Below are positions 1 through 6,154 of a stretch of 9,619 nt of DNA, one piece after another. The notes below the pieces were generated by a model. The model was not told the DNA's origin. It did not search any database and saw nothing but the letters and a program-made list of their open reading frames with translations. Where the stretch lies: assembly GCA_002339165.1 (NCBI GenBank), contig DDJS01000125.1, positions 1-9,619 on the forward strand, read 5' to 3'. The stretch is from Cellvibrionales bacterium UBA2618 (lineage in GTDB: Bacteria > Pseudomonadota > Gammaproteobacteria > Pseudomonadales > Porticoccaceae). The position numbers were made by a program, and so were the translations under genes. Numbering within the stretch: position 1 is the stretch's first letter; each line of letters starts with the position of its first letter.

Positions 1-356
1 CTGGCACCCCAGAATACTGGCCTGTTAATGCAGATATTGGACGCCGTTATTCGCGCGTTTCGGGCGATTATAACCCTATTCATCTATCTGACATCACCGC
101 AAAAATGTTCGGGTTTAAACATGCTATTGCGCATGGAATGTGGACCAAAGCGCGCTGCGTAGCCGCGCTTCGTGAAAATTTACCGAGCGCGCCCTATTGT
201 ATTGATGTGGAGTTTCAACGGCCGCTGTTTTTGCCGTCGGGGGTGATGTTTTTTCAGCATATGGAAAGTGATTTACGACATTTTTCAGTTTTTAATCAAC
301 AAACCGGTCACGCCCACTTGCGGGGCCAAATTAGAGGGTATTGTGATGGCGATTAA
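1..356 (+). CDS. MaoC-like (R)-specific enoyl-CoA hydratase, C-terminal part
   Basis: The 5' end lies outside the window; the reading frame begins at base 3 and ends with TAA at 354-356. The visible 117 residues carry the hydratase-2 (hot-dog fold) signature: RVSGDYNPIHLSD, with GDYNPIH encoded at 63-83, whose Asp and His are the catalytic pair in MaoC/R-hydratases. The next stretch, FGFKHAIAHGMWTKAR, is also typical of the family. The expected reaction is reversible hydration of a 2-enoyl-CoA to a 3-hydroxyacyl-CoA in the cytoplasm. The acyl-CoA dehydrogenase that follows starts inside this gene (11-base overlap), so the two are very likely co-translated and act on consecutive steps. In related bacteria such a pair often sits behind a FabG-like reductase and a thiolase, but those would be outside the window. 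The family call is firm; the acyl chain specificity cannot be read from the sequence. Confidence 0.9.
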   Translation, partial: GTPEYWPVNADIGRRYSRVSGDYNPIHLSDITAKMFGFKHAIAHGMWTKARCVAALRENLPSAPYCIDVEFQRPLFLPSGVMFFQHMESDLRHFSVFNQQTGHAHLRGQIRGYCDGD

Positions 357-2157
357 CTACGCTGCGCCGGTCAAGGATCTGATGTTCTTGTTCGATGACG
401 TGATGGATATGCAGGAAAATTTTCAGCGTTTGGCGTTGGCTGATGCGGCGACGTCAGATATCCTTTCGGCAATTTTCTCTGAAGCCGGGAAATTCTGTGA
501 GAATGAATTGGCGCCGCTGTATCAGAAGGGTGATCAAGGGTGCGTTTGGGATGACGGCGTGGTCACTACACCCGAAGGATTTAAAGAGGCCTATCGCGCG
601 TTCATCGACGCGGGATGGACGAGTTTAAGCGGTGATCCCGCCAATGGCGGCCAAGGTTTACCATCTTCAGTGATGATTTCAGTTAACGAAATGTTGGCGA
701 CTGCCAACTGGGCTTGGGCGATGTATCCGGGGCTCAGCGAGGGCGCTATAGCGACGCTTGAGGCGCATGGCACCGAGCAGCAGAAAAAACAATATTTAAG
801 TCAACTCATAAGCGGTGAGTGGAGTGGCACCATGTGTTTGACCGAATCTCACTGCGGCACCGATTTGGGCCAGATGCGAACCCGCGCTGAACCCAGCGAT
901 GATGGCAGTTATCGTATCAATGGCACCAAGATTTTTATCTCTGCAGGCGAGCACGACTTGACTAGTAATATTGTGCATATTGTGCTGGCCAAATTACCCG
1001 ATGCGCCGTCTGGAACAAAGGGGATATCGCTGTTTATCATCCCCAAGTATCTACCCGCAGAGGATGGCTCGGCGGGGGAGCGCAACGGTGTTCGGTGTGG
1101 CTCGATCGAGGACAAGATGGGCATTCATGGCAATGGCACTTGCGTACTCAATTTTGACGACGCCCACGGTTATCTGATTGGTAAGCCTCACGATGGCATG
1201 AACGCCATGTTCACTTACATGAACGTGGCGCGCATCGGCACCGCGGCTCAGGGTGTTGCCGCAGCAGAGTTGTCTTATCAAGGCGCGGTTGCCTACGCCA
1301 AAGATCGACTTGCTATGCGTTCATTATCGGGGATTAAAAATCCTCAAGGGCCCGCCGATCCAATCATTGTTCACCCCGATGTACGGCGTATGCTACTCAC
1401 TCAACGTGCGGTCGCTGAGGGTGGTCGGGCAATGATTGTCTACGCCAGTCGCTTTGCGGATCTATATCGCTCGGGTAAGACCGACAGCGCGCGGGCCGAA
1501 GCAGAAGCACGGTTGGGGTTTTGCACGCCGATACTCAAGGGTTTTCTGACCGAGTTGGGCAGCGACTGCGCGAGTCTTGGCATGCAGGTCCTTGGCGGGC
1601 ATGGTTACATCAAAGAATGGGGCATGGAGCAAATTTTGCGCGATAGCCGCATAGCGACCCTCTACGAGGGGACTACGGGTATTCAAGCGTTGGATTTGAT
1701 CGGCCGAAAAGTTCTTATGGATCGGTTTTTTCAACTCAAACTGTTCGCCGGAGAAATGCTCAATTTTAGTGCGCAATTTTTGCCTTGGAAACGCCATCCG
1801 TTGACCCGTAAAATGTGGCGGCAGGCATGGCAGGTCGCGAAACTGGCGGTTAAATGGCGCTACTTGGGACTGCGTGTCGGTTTTCGGGCAAAGCGCAATC
1901 CAGACAATGCTGGCGCCTCGTCGGTGGATTTTTTAATGTTTTCGGGCTATGCCTACATGGCTTTTATGTGGGCCAAAATGAGTTTGGTTGCCCATCGGCA
2001 ACTGCTCGATGGTGAAGGTGACAAAGAATTTTTGCAGGCAAAGTTACACACCGCCGAATTCTTTTTCACTCGCATGCTACCGGCGGCCGATGCCCACGCC
2101 GATATGCTGTTAGCGCCGGTGACGTCGTTGATGGCGATGCCGGAGTCGTCGTTTTAA
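346..2157 (+). CDS. Acyl-CoA dehydrogenase, long form with C-terminal extension (DmdC/FadE5-like)
   Basis: A 603-residue flavoenzyme expected to oxidise an acyl-CoA to the 2-enoyl-CoA, passing electrons to ETF. Start ATG 346 is chosen because TAGAGGG (333-339) lies seven bases upstream and the protein then begins MAINYAAPVKDL, like its relatives; a longer frame back to 268 runs through the hydratase gene. The domains in order are an N-terminal helical part, the middle beta domain (CLTESHCGTDLG near 164-175, ISAGEHDLTSN near 200-210), and the C-terminal helical domain. The latter holds YEGTTGIQA, in which Glu441 is the likely catalytic base. About 150 further residues match the extra C-terminal domain of the ~600-residue subfamily. 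That subfamily includes 3-methylmercaptopropionyl-CoA dehydrogenase (DmdC) and medium/long-chain enzymes, so the substrate is open. The MaoC neighbour suits general beta-oxidation better than DMSP breakdown (inference). Confidence 0.93.
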   Translation: MAINYAAPVKDLMFLFDDVMDMQENFQRLALADAATSDILSAIFSEAGKFCENELAPLYQKGDQGCVWDDGVVTTPEGFKEAYRAFIDAGWTSLSGDPANGGQGLPSSVMISVNEMLATANWAWAMYPGLSEGAIATLEAHGTEQQKKQYLSQLISGEWSGTMCLTESHCGTDLGQMRTRAEPSDDGSYRINGTKIFISAGEHDLTSNIVHIVLAKLPDAPSGTKGISLFIIPKYLPAEDGSAGERNGVRCGSIEDKMGIHGNGTCVLNFDDAHGYLIGKPHDGMNAMFTYMNVARIGTAAQGVAAAELSYQGAVAYAKDRLAMRSLSGIKNPQGPADPIIVHPDVRRMLLTQRAVAEGGRAMIVYASRFADLYRSGKTDSARAEAEARLGFCTPILKGFLTELGSDCASLGMQVLGGHGYIKEWGMEQILRDSRIATLYEGTTGIQALDLIGRKVLMDRFFQLKLFAGEMLNFSAQFLPWKRHPLTRKMWRQAWQVAKLAVKWRYLGLRVGFRAKRNPDNAGASSVDFLMFSGYAYMAFMWAKMSLVAHRQLLDGEGDKEFLQAKLHTAEFFFTRMLPAADAHADMLLAPVTSLMAMPESSF

Positions 2158-2221
2158 CAGCGCACCAGTGGTTCTCGCCAACGGCCATCGCGCAACGCAC
2201 TAACCGTCGATGTGCGGGTGT

Positions 2222-2250
2222 ATTGCAGCGCGATTTTTTAGCGCTGTAAT
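2222..2250. terminator. Stem-loop between convergent genes; possible terminator
   Basis: Arms ATTGCAGCGC (2222-2231) and GCGCTGTAAT (2241-2250) surround a nine-base loop. Read on the plus strand, all ten positions pair, with one G-U; read on the minus strand there is one A-C mismatch. It sits between the dehydrogenase stop (2157) and the convergent transporter gene, and its loop contains the transporter's stop codon (2238-2240). No run of T follows on either strand, so it is not a canonical rho-independent terminator. It may stop transcripts weakly or protect 3' ends. The rest of the 80-base gap shows nothing recognisable. Confidence 0.35.
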
Positions 2251-3035
2251 GGCTCGAATAGCAGTTGCGTCAGGCCGGCGGCACTCGCCGCCAGAAGTAC
2301 CCAGCCGATCAAGCGGAAAAAATGTGCGCTGTCGCGCTGCATCATCCGTTGATGAAAGCGTATGCCGAGGGCATGACCGACGCCTGCAAATGGCAGCAGC
2401 ATAAGAGCGGCTGTTATCTGCAAGTCGATGCCTGCGCTCGCCAGTGCAACGAGCTTAATACTTACCAGTACCCACCAGACAACAAACAGCGTGTTGCGAA
2501 ATTCACTGATCGCGACATGTCGCAATGCTACCGGAATAATTAGTGGCGCGCCGATCAGTGAGATGCCGCTGACGTAGGCGCCCAGCATTAGAAATACCAC
2601 ATCGGCGATCTTACTGGTGCTCTTCAGTGGCCGGTCGATGATATAACTAATGGCATACAGAGCCACCAGCAGATAGATCAATAGAGCTGTTTGATGGCTG
2701 GGTAGTAAAAGCAAACCAACCACGCCGGCCAACTTTGGTAGCGCCATAATCGCCAGCGAAAATCCGACAAACCGCCAGTTGATCGTGCTCTGTGCGATCG
2801 CTCCGCAGGGTGTTTCACTCCACGTAAGACGTTCTGCCTGAAATACCGTGATAGCAGCGAAAAATAGCACATGGAGGCCGATGATCGGCATAAAAAACAA
2901 TGGTTGGTCGTGAATTAGCAGCAGAAATGGCAGGGCAAACAGCGTGCCGCCAAAGCCAATGCCAGAGCGAACAAAACCGCTCCAGCCAAAGATCAGTGCA
3001 ATCCACACATATTGGTATACCAACAACTCGGGCAT
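2238..3035 (-). CDS. TauE/SafE (TSUP) family membrane transporter
   Basis: A 265-residue, very hydrophobic protein with roughly eight predicted membrane segments arranged as two repeats. The family signature GFGGTLFALPF follows the first segment, and a second copy, GISLIGAPLIIPV, opens the other half; this is the TSUP (formerly DUF81) pattern. Family members move sulfite, sulfonates, thiosulfate or other small organosulfur anions across the inner membrane, but the substrate here cannot be read from sequence. Start ATG 3035 is chosen over TTG 3038 because it makes a TGATG overlap with the stop of the upstream slyD-like gene. No good ribosome site is seen at a normal distance, so translation probably depends on coupling to that gene. 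It ends convergently with the acyl-CoA dehydrogenase. Nothing appears truncated. Confidence 0.88.
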   Translation of the reverse strand: MPELLVYQYVWIALIFGWSGFVRSGIGFGGTLFALPFLLLIHDQPLFFMPIIGLHVLFFAAITVFQAERLTWSETPCGAIAQSTINWRFVGFSLAIMALPKLAGVVGLLLLPSHQTALLIYLLVALYAISYIIDRPLKSTSKIADVVFLMLGAYVSGISLIGAPLIIPVALRHVAISEFRNTLFVVWWVLVSIKLVALASAGIDLQITAALMLLPFAGVGHALGIRFHQRMMQRDSAHFFRLIGWVLLAASAAGLTQLLFEPLQR

Positions 3036-3520
3036 CAATTGCCGCAGTGACCCTCGGCATGGGAATGGCCATGGGCTATTTCTTCATCGCTGGCTTTGCG
3101 CACGGCTAGCACCTCGACGTCGAAGTGCAAATTTTTACCGGCTAAGGGGTGGTTCATATCGACATCTACGCTGAATTTACCGACTTTGATGACGGTGCCG
3201 GGTACCACGCCGTTCTCGGTGTTGATGTGCACCTGCTTACCGGCCGCTAATTTGCCCTCGTGGCCTAGATACTTGACCGGTACGCGTTGTTTTTTATTTA
3301 CCGAGCGCAAACCGTAAGCCTCGGTCGGTCGAAGCGAAAATGTCAGTTTCTCACCGGTTTTTAAATGCTCTACGGCAGCTTCGAAACCACGGGGCATCTG
3401 CTGTCTACCATGGAGGTACTGCATCGGTTTGGCCGCGTCGAAAGTGGACTCAATCAGGTCGCCCGCATCGTCAGTTAAGCGGTAGTGAAGACTGATAAAA
3501 TGGTTGTGGTTAATTTGCAT
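3035..3520 (-). CDS. slyD: SlyD-like FKBP-type peptidyl-prolyl cis-trans isomerase
   Basis: A 161-residue cytoplasmic protein predicted to act as prolyl isomerase, chaperone and metal binder. ATG 3520 is chosen because AGGGGA lies seven bases upstream on the minus strand; a GTG at 3541 would add seven residues without a ribosome site. The order matches E. coli SlyD: FKBP strands, then TGEKLTFSLRPTEAYG, then the insert-in-flap chaperone domain (about 70-120, with RVPVKYLG), then DMNHPLAGKNLHFDVEVL and the acidic AVRKASDEEIAHGHSH. The tail has His150, His152, His154, His158 and Cys159. This is a short form of SlyD's nickel/zinc-binding tail, so metal binding is likely but of lower capacity. SlyD supports hydrogenase nickel insertion in E. 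coli; no such genes are seen here. The transporter gene follows through a one-base stop/start overlap, so the two form an operon. Confidence 0.9.
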   Translation of the reverse strand: MQINHNHFISLHYRLTDDAGDLIESTFDAAKPMQYLHGRQQMPRGFEAAVEHLKTGEKLTFSLRPTEAYGLRSVNKKQRVPVKYLGHEGKLAAGKQVHINTENGVVPGTVIKVGKFSVDVDMNHPLAGKNLHFDVEVLAVRKASDEEIAHGHSHAEGHCGN

Positions 3521-3539
3521 CTGATTCCCCTGTGCCAGC

Positions 3540-3568
3540 ACTATGATACCTCACTGGGTAATTGGCAA
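3540..3568 (-). promoter_or_regulatory. Candidate sigma-70 promoter for the slyD-TSUP operon
   Basis: On the minus strand, TTGCCA (3568-3563, five of six bases of the -35 consensus) is separated by 17 bases from CATAGT (3545-3540, four of six of the -10). Transcription would begin about a dozen bases before the ribosome site of the slyD-like gene, giving a very short leader. Prediction by eye only. Confidence 0.4.
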
Positions 3569-3584
3569 CGAGTCCGTGAACGGC

Positions 3585-3613
3585 TTTTTTTGAACTGGGT
3601 TTAGCTCTACAAT
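3585..3613 (+). promoter_or_regulatory. Weak candidate promoter for the Smr gene
   Basis: TACAAT (3608-3613) matches five of six bases of the -10 consensus and lies 40 bases before the Smr start. The -35 position 17 bases upstream is only a T-run (3585-3590); TTGAAC at 3590-3595 is a better -35 box but pairs only with a poor -10 (TAGCGA, 3613-3618). Divergent orientation to slyD makes a promoter somewhere in this 133-base gap likely, but its exact position is uncertain. Confidence 0.25.
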
Positions 3614-3653
3614 AGCGATCTATTACCCGCAAGTGCTATATGGAGGATGGGTT

Positions 3654-4295
3654 ATGAATGGTCGAGCGAGCGATGGGCAAGAGCCCCCCAACGGGCCACC
3701 GGATGGTGCGTCAGATGATCAGTTTGGTGACCTTTTTGGCGAAGCGGTTGAGCCGTTGGGCGCCAAGGGGGCAAGCCGCGTCCGTGTGCCTATCGAAAAG
3801 ACGCCCGGGATGTTGGCGCGGCGTGAAGCGGCCGCTCGCCAGTTGCGCGAGGAGCCCAATTTCCTCGATCCTGGCAGCTATGTCGAGTCGGTCGAGCCAC
3901 TCGAAATACTGAATTTTCAACGCCCTGGAGTACAGCACGGCGTTTACAAAAATCTGCGGCTGGGTAAATATAACATTCAGTCGCGCTTGGATTTACACCG
4001 GCACAGCGTCGAACAGGCGCGTCGAGCGCTATGGCGTTTTATCAGCGATTGTCAGCAGCGCGGTGTGCGCTGTGCGCTGGTCACCCATGGCAAGGGAGAG
4101 GGGCGCGAGCAACCGGCGATACTCAAGAGTTGCGTCAATCATTGGTTGCGTCAGTTTGATCAAATCTTGGCTTTTTACAGTGCACAAAAACATCATGGTG
4201 GTTCCGGTGCGACTTATGTGCTGGTAAAAAAAGGCCTCGAGGCGCGGCGAAATACCGGTGATAAACTTGATCAGGCCAAGCGTTTGAAATCCTGA
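3654..4295 (+). CDS. Smr-domain protein (SmrA-like nucleic acid endonuclease)
   Basis: A 213-residue cytoplasmic protein. The start is ATG 3654, with GGAGGA (3642-3647) six bases upstream; a GTG at 3633 in frame would lie ahead of that site. Residues 1-80 are low-complexity and charged. The Smr domain follows at about 110-197: LDLH (112-115), HGKG (145-148) and HGGSGA (181-186) are the three conserved signatures, the first two forming the proposed nuclease centre. The spacing and AFYSAQKHHGGSGATYVL resemble E. coli SmrA and SmrB. Stand-alone Smr proteins nick DNA or cleave mRNA at stalled or collided ribosomes (the latter shown for SmrB); which applies here cannot be told. The gene is 70 bases ahead of the lipid operon on the same strand, so read-through is possible, but a separate promoter for that operon appears in the gap. 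Confidence 0.88.
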   Translation: MNGRASDGQEPPNGPPDGASDDQFGDLFGEAVEPLGAKGASRVRVPIEKTPGMLARREAAARQLREEPNFLDPGSYVESVEPLEILNFQRPGVQHGVYKNLRLGKYNIQSRLDLHRHSVEQARRALWRFISDCQQRGVRCALVTHGKGEGREQPAILKSCVNHWLRQFDQILAFYSAQKHHGGSGATYVLVKKGLEARRNTGDKLDQAKRLKS

Positions 4296-4310
4296 ACAAC
4301 CCAAAGGAAT

Positions 4311-4338
4311 TGATCTGGAGTGCGCCGGCCGGCGTAAT
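4311..4338 (+). promoter_or_regulatory. Candidate ECF11 (RpoE/ChrR-type) sigma promoter of the lipid operon
   Basis: TGATCT (4311-4316), a 16-base spacer, then CGTAAT (4333-4338). The known R. sphaeroides RpoE promoter form is TGATCC, about 16 bases, then CGTAAGA, so both boxes match at five of six positions with the right spacing. Transcription would begin near 4345, giving a leader of about 20 bases that keeps the AAAAGGGG ribosome site (4351-4358) of the first gene. The position directly ahead of a COG2907/DUF1365/CFA operon is where such a promoter is expected. No sigma or chrR gene lies in the window. Confidence 0.5.
4323..4334. repeat. Perfect 12-base palindrome in the promoter spacer
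   Basis: CGCCGGCCGGCG reads the same on both strands. It fills most of the spacer of the candidate ECF promoter and ends on the first two bases of its -10 box. It could be an operator for a dimeric regulator, a short GC hairpin after the Smr gene, or chance in a GC-rich stretch. No T-run follows, so termination is unlikely. Confidence 0.4.
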
Positions 4339-4365
4339 TTACTGCTAATAAAAAGGGGTTTTACT

Positions 4366-5412
4366 GTGGGTCATTTGGCCATTCAATGGGCGGAACGAGG
4401 TTGGTTGCCGGACTGGCTGATTAGGTTGGGCATCCGTGCGTTACTTAAACGTCGACTTCGGGCGATTGGCAGTGACAACGCAGAGGCCTTTTGTGACGCC
4501 AAGCAAGCCTTTATCACTCGCCAAAATGAGGCGCCGATCGCGCTTCAGACCGAGGCAGCCAACCAGCAGCACTACGAATTGCCCGCAAAATTCTTTAGTG
4601 CGGTTCTGGGCCCTCACCTCAAGTATAGCTGCGGCTTCTGGCGAGATACTGATGCTACGCTCGAGCAATCGGAGCGCCATGGCCTCGAGGATACCTGCCG
4701 GTTTGCCCAATTGGCAGATAGTCAAAAAATTCTTGAATTAGGTTGCGGGTGGGGTTCTCTGACGCTTTGGATGGCACAGCAGTACCCGCACAGCACGATT
4801 ACTGCGGTGTCCAATTCGCGCTCGCAGGCACAGCACATTCGTGCCAAAGCGGAGTCACTCGGTCTTGGCAACGTTGAAGTTATCACCTGCGATATGAACG
4901 ATTTTGATACTGCTTTAGGTCAGTTTGATCGTATCGTATCGGTAGAGATGTTCGAGCACATGCGCAACTATGGACATCTGTATGGCAAGATTAATCGCTG
5001 GCTGGCACCCGGCGGTCTGTTTTTTAAACATATCTTTGCGCATCGCAACACGCCCTACGAATTCGTGGTTGAAGATGCCAGCGATTGGCTGAGCGAATAT
5101 TTTTTCACCGGCGGCATGATGCCGAGTGACGACCTACCCGCGCATTTTCAGCAGCATCTCAAACTGATCGATCGGCAGATTTGGGATGGACGACACTACC
5201 AAAAAACCAGCAACGCCTGGTTAATTCAAATGGATACCCAAAAAGACCGTTTAATGCCTCTGATGATGGAGGTATACGGTGCCGATCAGGCGGGTATTTG
5301 GTGGCTGCGATGGCGCCTATTTTTTATGGCTTGCGCGGAACTATTTGGTTACCGACAAGGGCAGGAATGGTGGGTTGGACACTACCTATTTACCCAGGGC
5401 GAAACCAGTTGA
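4366..5412 (+). CDS. SAM-dependent methyltransferase, short cyclopropane-synthase-like family
   Basis: A 348-residue cytoplasmic enzyme. GTG 4366 is the start, with AAAAGGGG (4351-4358) seven bases upstream. It belongs to the cyclopropane-fatty-acid-synthase superfamily but lacks the long N-terminal domain of true CFA synthase and reads more like the branch that includes plant coclaurine N-methyltransferases (YELPAKFFSAVLGPHLKYSC). The SAM-binding loop is ELGCGWGSL (124-132). By manual alignment with E. coli CFA, the bicarbonate ligands are all kept: Cys89 (KYSCGFW), Glu197 (EMFEHM), His222 (FKHIFAH) and Tyr278 (RHYQKTSNAW). That favours methyl transfer to an alkene or lipid chain, though N-methylation cannot be excluded. 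It is the first gene of the operon and sits directly behind the candidate ECF promoter. A role in a methylation step of modified fatty-acid synthesis is inferred from its neighbours. Confidence 0.88.
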   Translation: MGHLAIQWAERGWLPDWLIRLGIRALLKRRLRAIGSDNAEAFCDAKQAFITRQNEAPIALQTEAANQQHYELPAKFFSAVLGPHLKYSCGFWRDTDATLEQSERHGLEDTCRFAQLADSQKILELGCGWGSLTLWMAQQYPHSTITAVSNSRSQAQHIRAKAESLGLGNVEVITCDMNDFDTALGQFDRIVSVEMFEHMRNYGHLYGKINRWLAPGGLFFKHIFAHRNTPYEFVVEDASDWLSEYFFTGGMMPSDDLPAHFQQHLKLIDRQIWDGRHYQKTSNAWLIQMDTQKDRLMPLMMEVYGADQAGIWWLRWRLFFMACAELFGYRQGQEWWVGHYLFTQGETS

Positions 5413-5528
5413 TGATGCGTAGCCTATTCGACGCTATGCCCTTAGATGATTACTTGGGCGGCCGTTTTTCAGTCACCAATGAGTTGGCGGTTGTTCTGCT
5501 AATCGACGTTAAAAGGTGCTCGCCGTGA
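5412..5528 (+). CDS. Putative 38-residue small ORF bridging two genes
   Basis: ATG 5412 overlaps the TGA of the methyltransferase (TGATG) and the TGA at 5526-5528 overlaps the GTG start of the next gene (GTGA). The peptide begins MMRSLFDAMPLDDYLGG and has a hydrophobic stretch (ELAVVLLI) near the end. AGGG (5397-5400) lies 11 bases before the start, a modest ribosome site. It matches no family I recognise. It may be a real small protein, a translational bridge that carries ribosomes over what would otherwise be a 112-base gap, or a chance reading frame. The coupling at both ends is the main argument for translation. Confidence 0.3.
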   Translation: MMRSLFDAMPLDDYLGGRFSVTNELAVVLLIDVKRCSP

Positions 5529-6154
5529 CCTCTGTAAGGTTGCCAGTGGCGTTGTGTCTATGGTTATTTGTTGCATTGAACGCCAGCGCCCAAACGTCGC
5601 GCAGCTGGAACTTCGAGGTCTTTTTAAACGACAAAAAAGTGGGTTGGCACCACTTCGTATTAGTAGTGGGCGACGGCGAGATGCAATTAACTTCAACTGC
5701 GTCGTTTGATTTTAAAGTCTTTCTCTTTTATCCGGTCAAATACCGCCACCGCGCGGTTGAGCAGTGGCGCGGCGATTGCCTAATTGCCATCGAAAGCCAC
5801 ACCGAGAAACGCGGCAAGACGATAGCCTTTGTCGGTCAGCAGACGGCGGAGGGGTTTAGCGTGAGCGTCGGTGGTGAGCGCAAATTACTGCCCAGTTGTC
5901 TGCGCAGTTTTACTTATTGGAATCCTGATTGGCTCGACGGCGACGCGCTGTTGAATGGCGAGAACGGCGAATACTGGTCGGTAGCCATCGATCGCAAAAA
6001 GACCCCGAGTGGGGAGGAGTTGACGTTGACGACACCAGCCGGGGATATTCGATTACGCTACGACCAGCGGGGCGACTGGCAATACCTCGAATCCAAGATT
6101 ACCGCCGTCGGCATGCTCAGTTATCGGCGTCAGGTCAGCGAAGTGTCGCCGTGA
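5525..6154 (+). CDS. Exported protein of unknown function, probably DUF6134 family
   Basis: A 209-residue protein with a clear Sec signal peptide: Arg5, a hydrophobic core (LPVALCLWLFVALN) and a cleavage site after NASA (residue 22), before QTSRSW. GTG 5525 is chosen because AAAAGG (5511-5516) lies eight bases upstream; an in-frame GTG at 5516 overlaps that site. The mature part is rich in beta strands and begins with WNFEVFLNDKKVGWHHF, a pattern I associate with DUF6134 proteins found in similar lipid operons; this assignment is from memory and moderate. There are two cysteines in the mature part (GDCLIA and LPSCLRSF) that could pair in the periplasm. No catalytic motif is visible. It overlaps the lipocalin gene by four bases (GTGA). 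Its position between a lipid methyltransferase and a lipocalin suggests an envelope lipid-binding or carrying job, but this is inference. Confidence 0.8.
   Translation: MTSVRLPVALCLWLFVALNASAQTSRSWNFEVFLNDKKVGWHHFVLVVGDGEMQLTSTASFDFKVFLFYPVKYRHRAVEQWRGDCLIAIESHTEKRGKTIAFVGQQTAEGFSVSVGGERKLLPSCLRSFTYWNPDWLDGDALLNGENGEYWSVAIDRKKTPSGEELTLTTPAGDIRLRYDQRGDWQYLESKITAVGMLSYRRQVSEVSP

Noticed and set aside
268..345. Extended N terminus of the acyl-CoA dehydrogenase from ATG 268.
   Set aside because: The extra 26 residues lie wholly inside the hydratase gene, are unlike the family, and the ribosome site at 333-339 fits ATG 346.
346..2157. Specific assignment of the dehydrogenase as DmdC (DMSP breakdown).
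   Set aside because: The same ~600-residue architecture is shared by enzymes for other acyl chains, and no dmdB, dmdD or other DMSP gene is in view.
2265..2543. Plus-strand open frame of 92 codons within the transporter gene.
   Set aside because: Antisense shadow of a well-supported membrane protein gene; no family resemblance and no ribosome site.
3570..3591. Terminator-like hairpin (CCG-TGAA-CGG) followed by seven T in the gap between slyD and the Smr gene.
   Set aside because: The solid stem is only three base pairs and no plus-strand gene ends upstream that would need it; the T-run is more likely part of the promoter region.
5929..6150. Upstream extension of the lipocalin frame by 74 codons.
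   Set aside because: This part overlaps the exported protein gene in another frame and reads as Arg-rich nonsense (MARRRRAVEW); the lipoprotein signal begins only at 6151.
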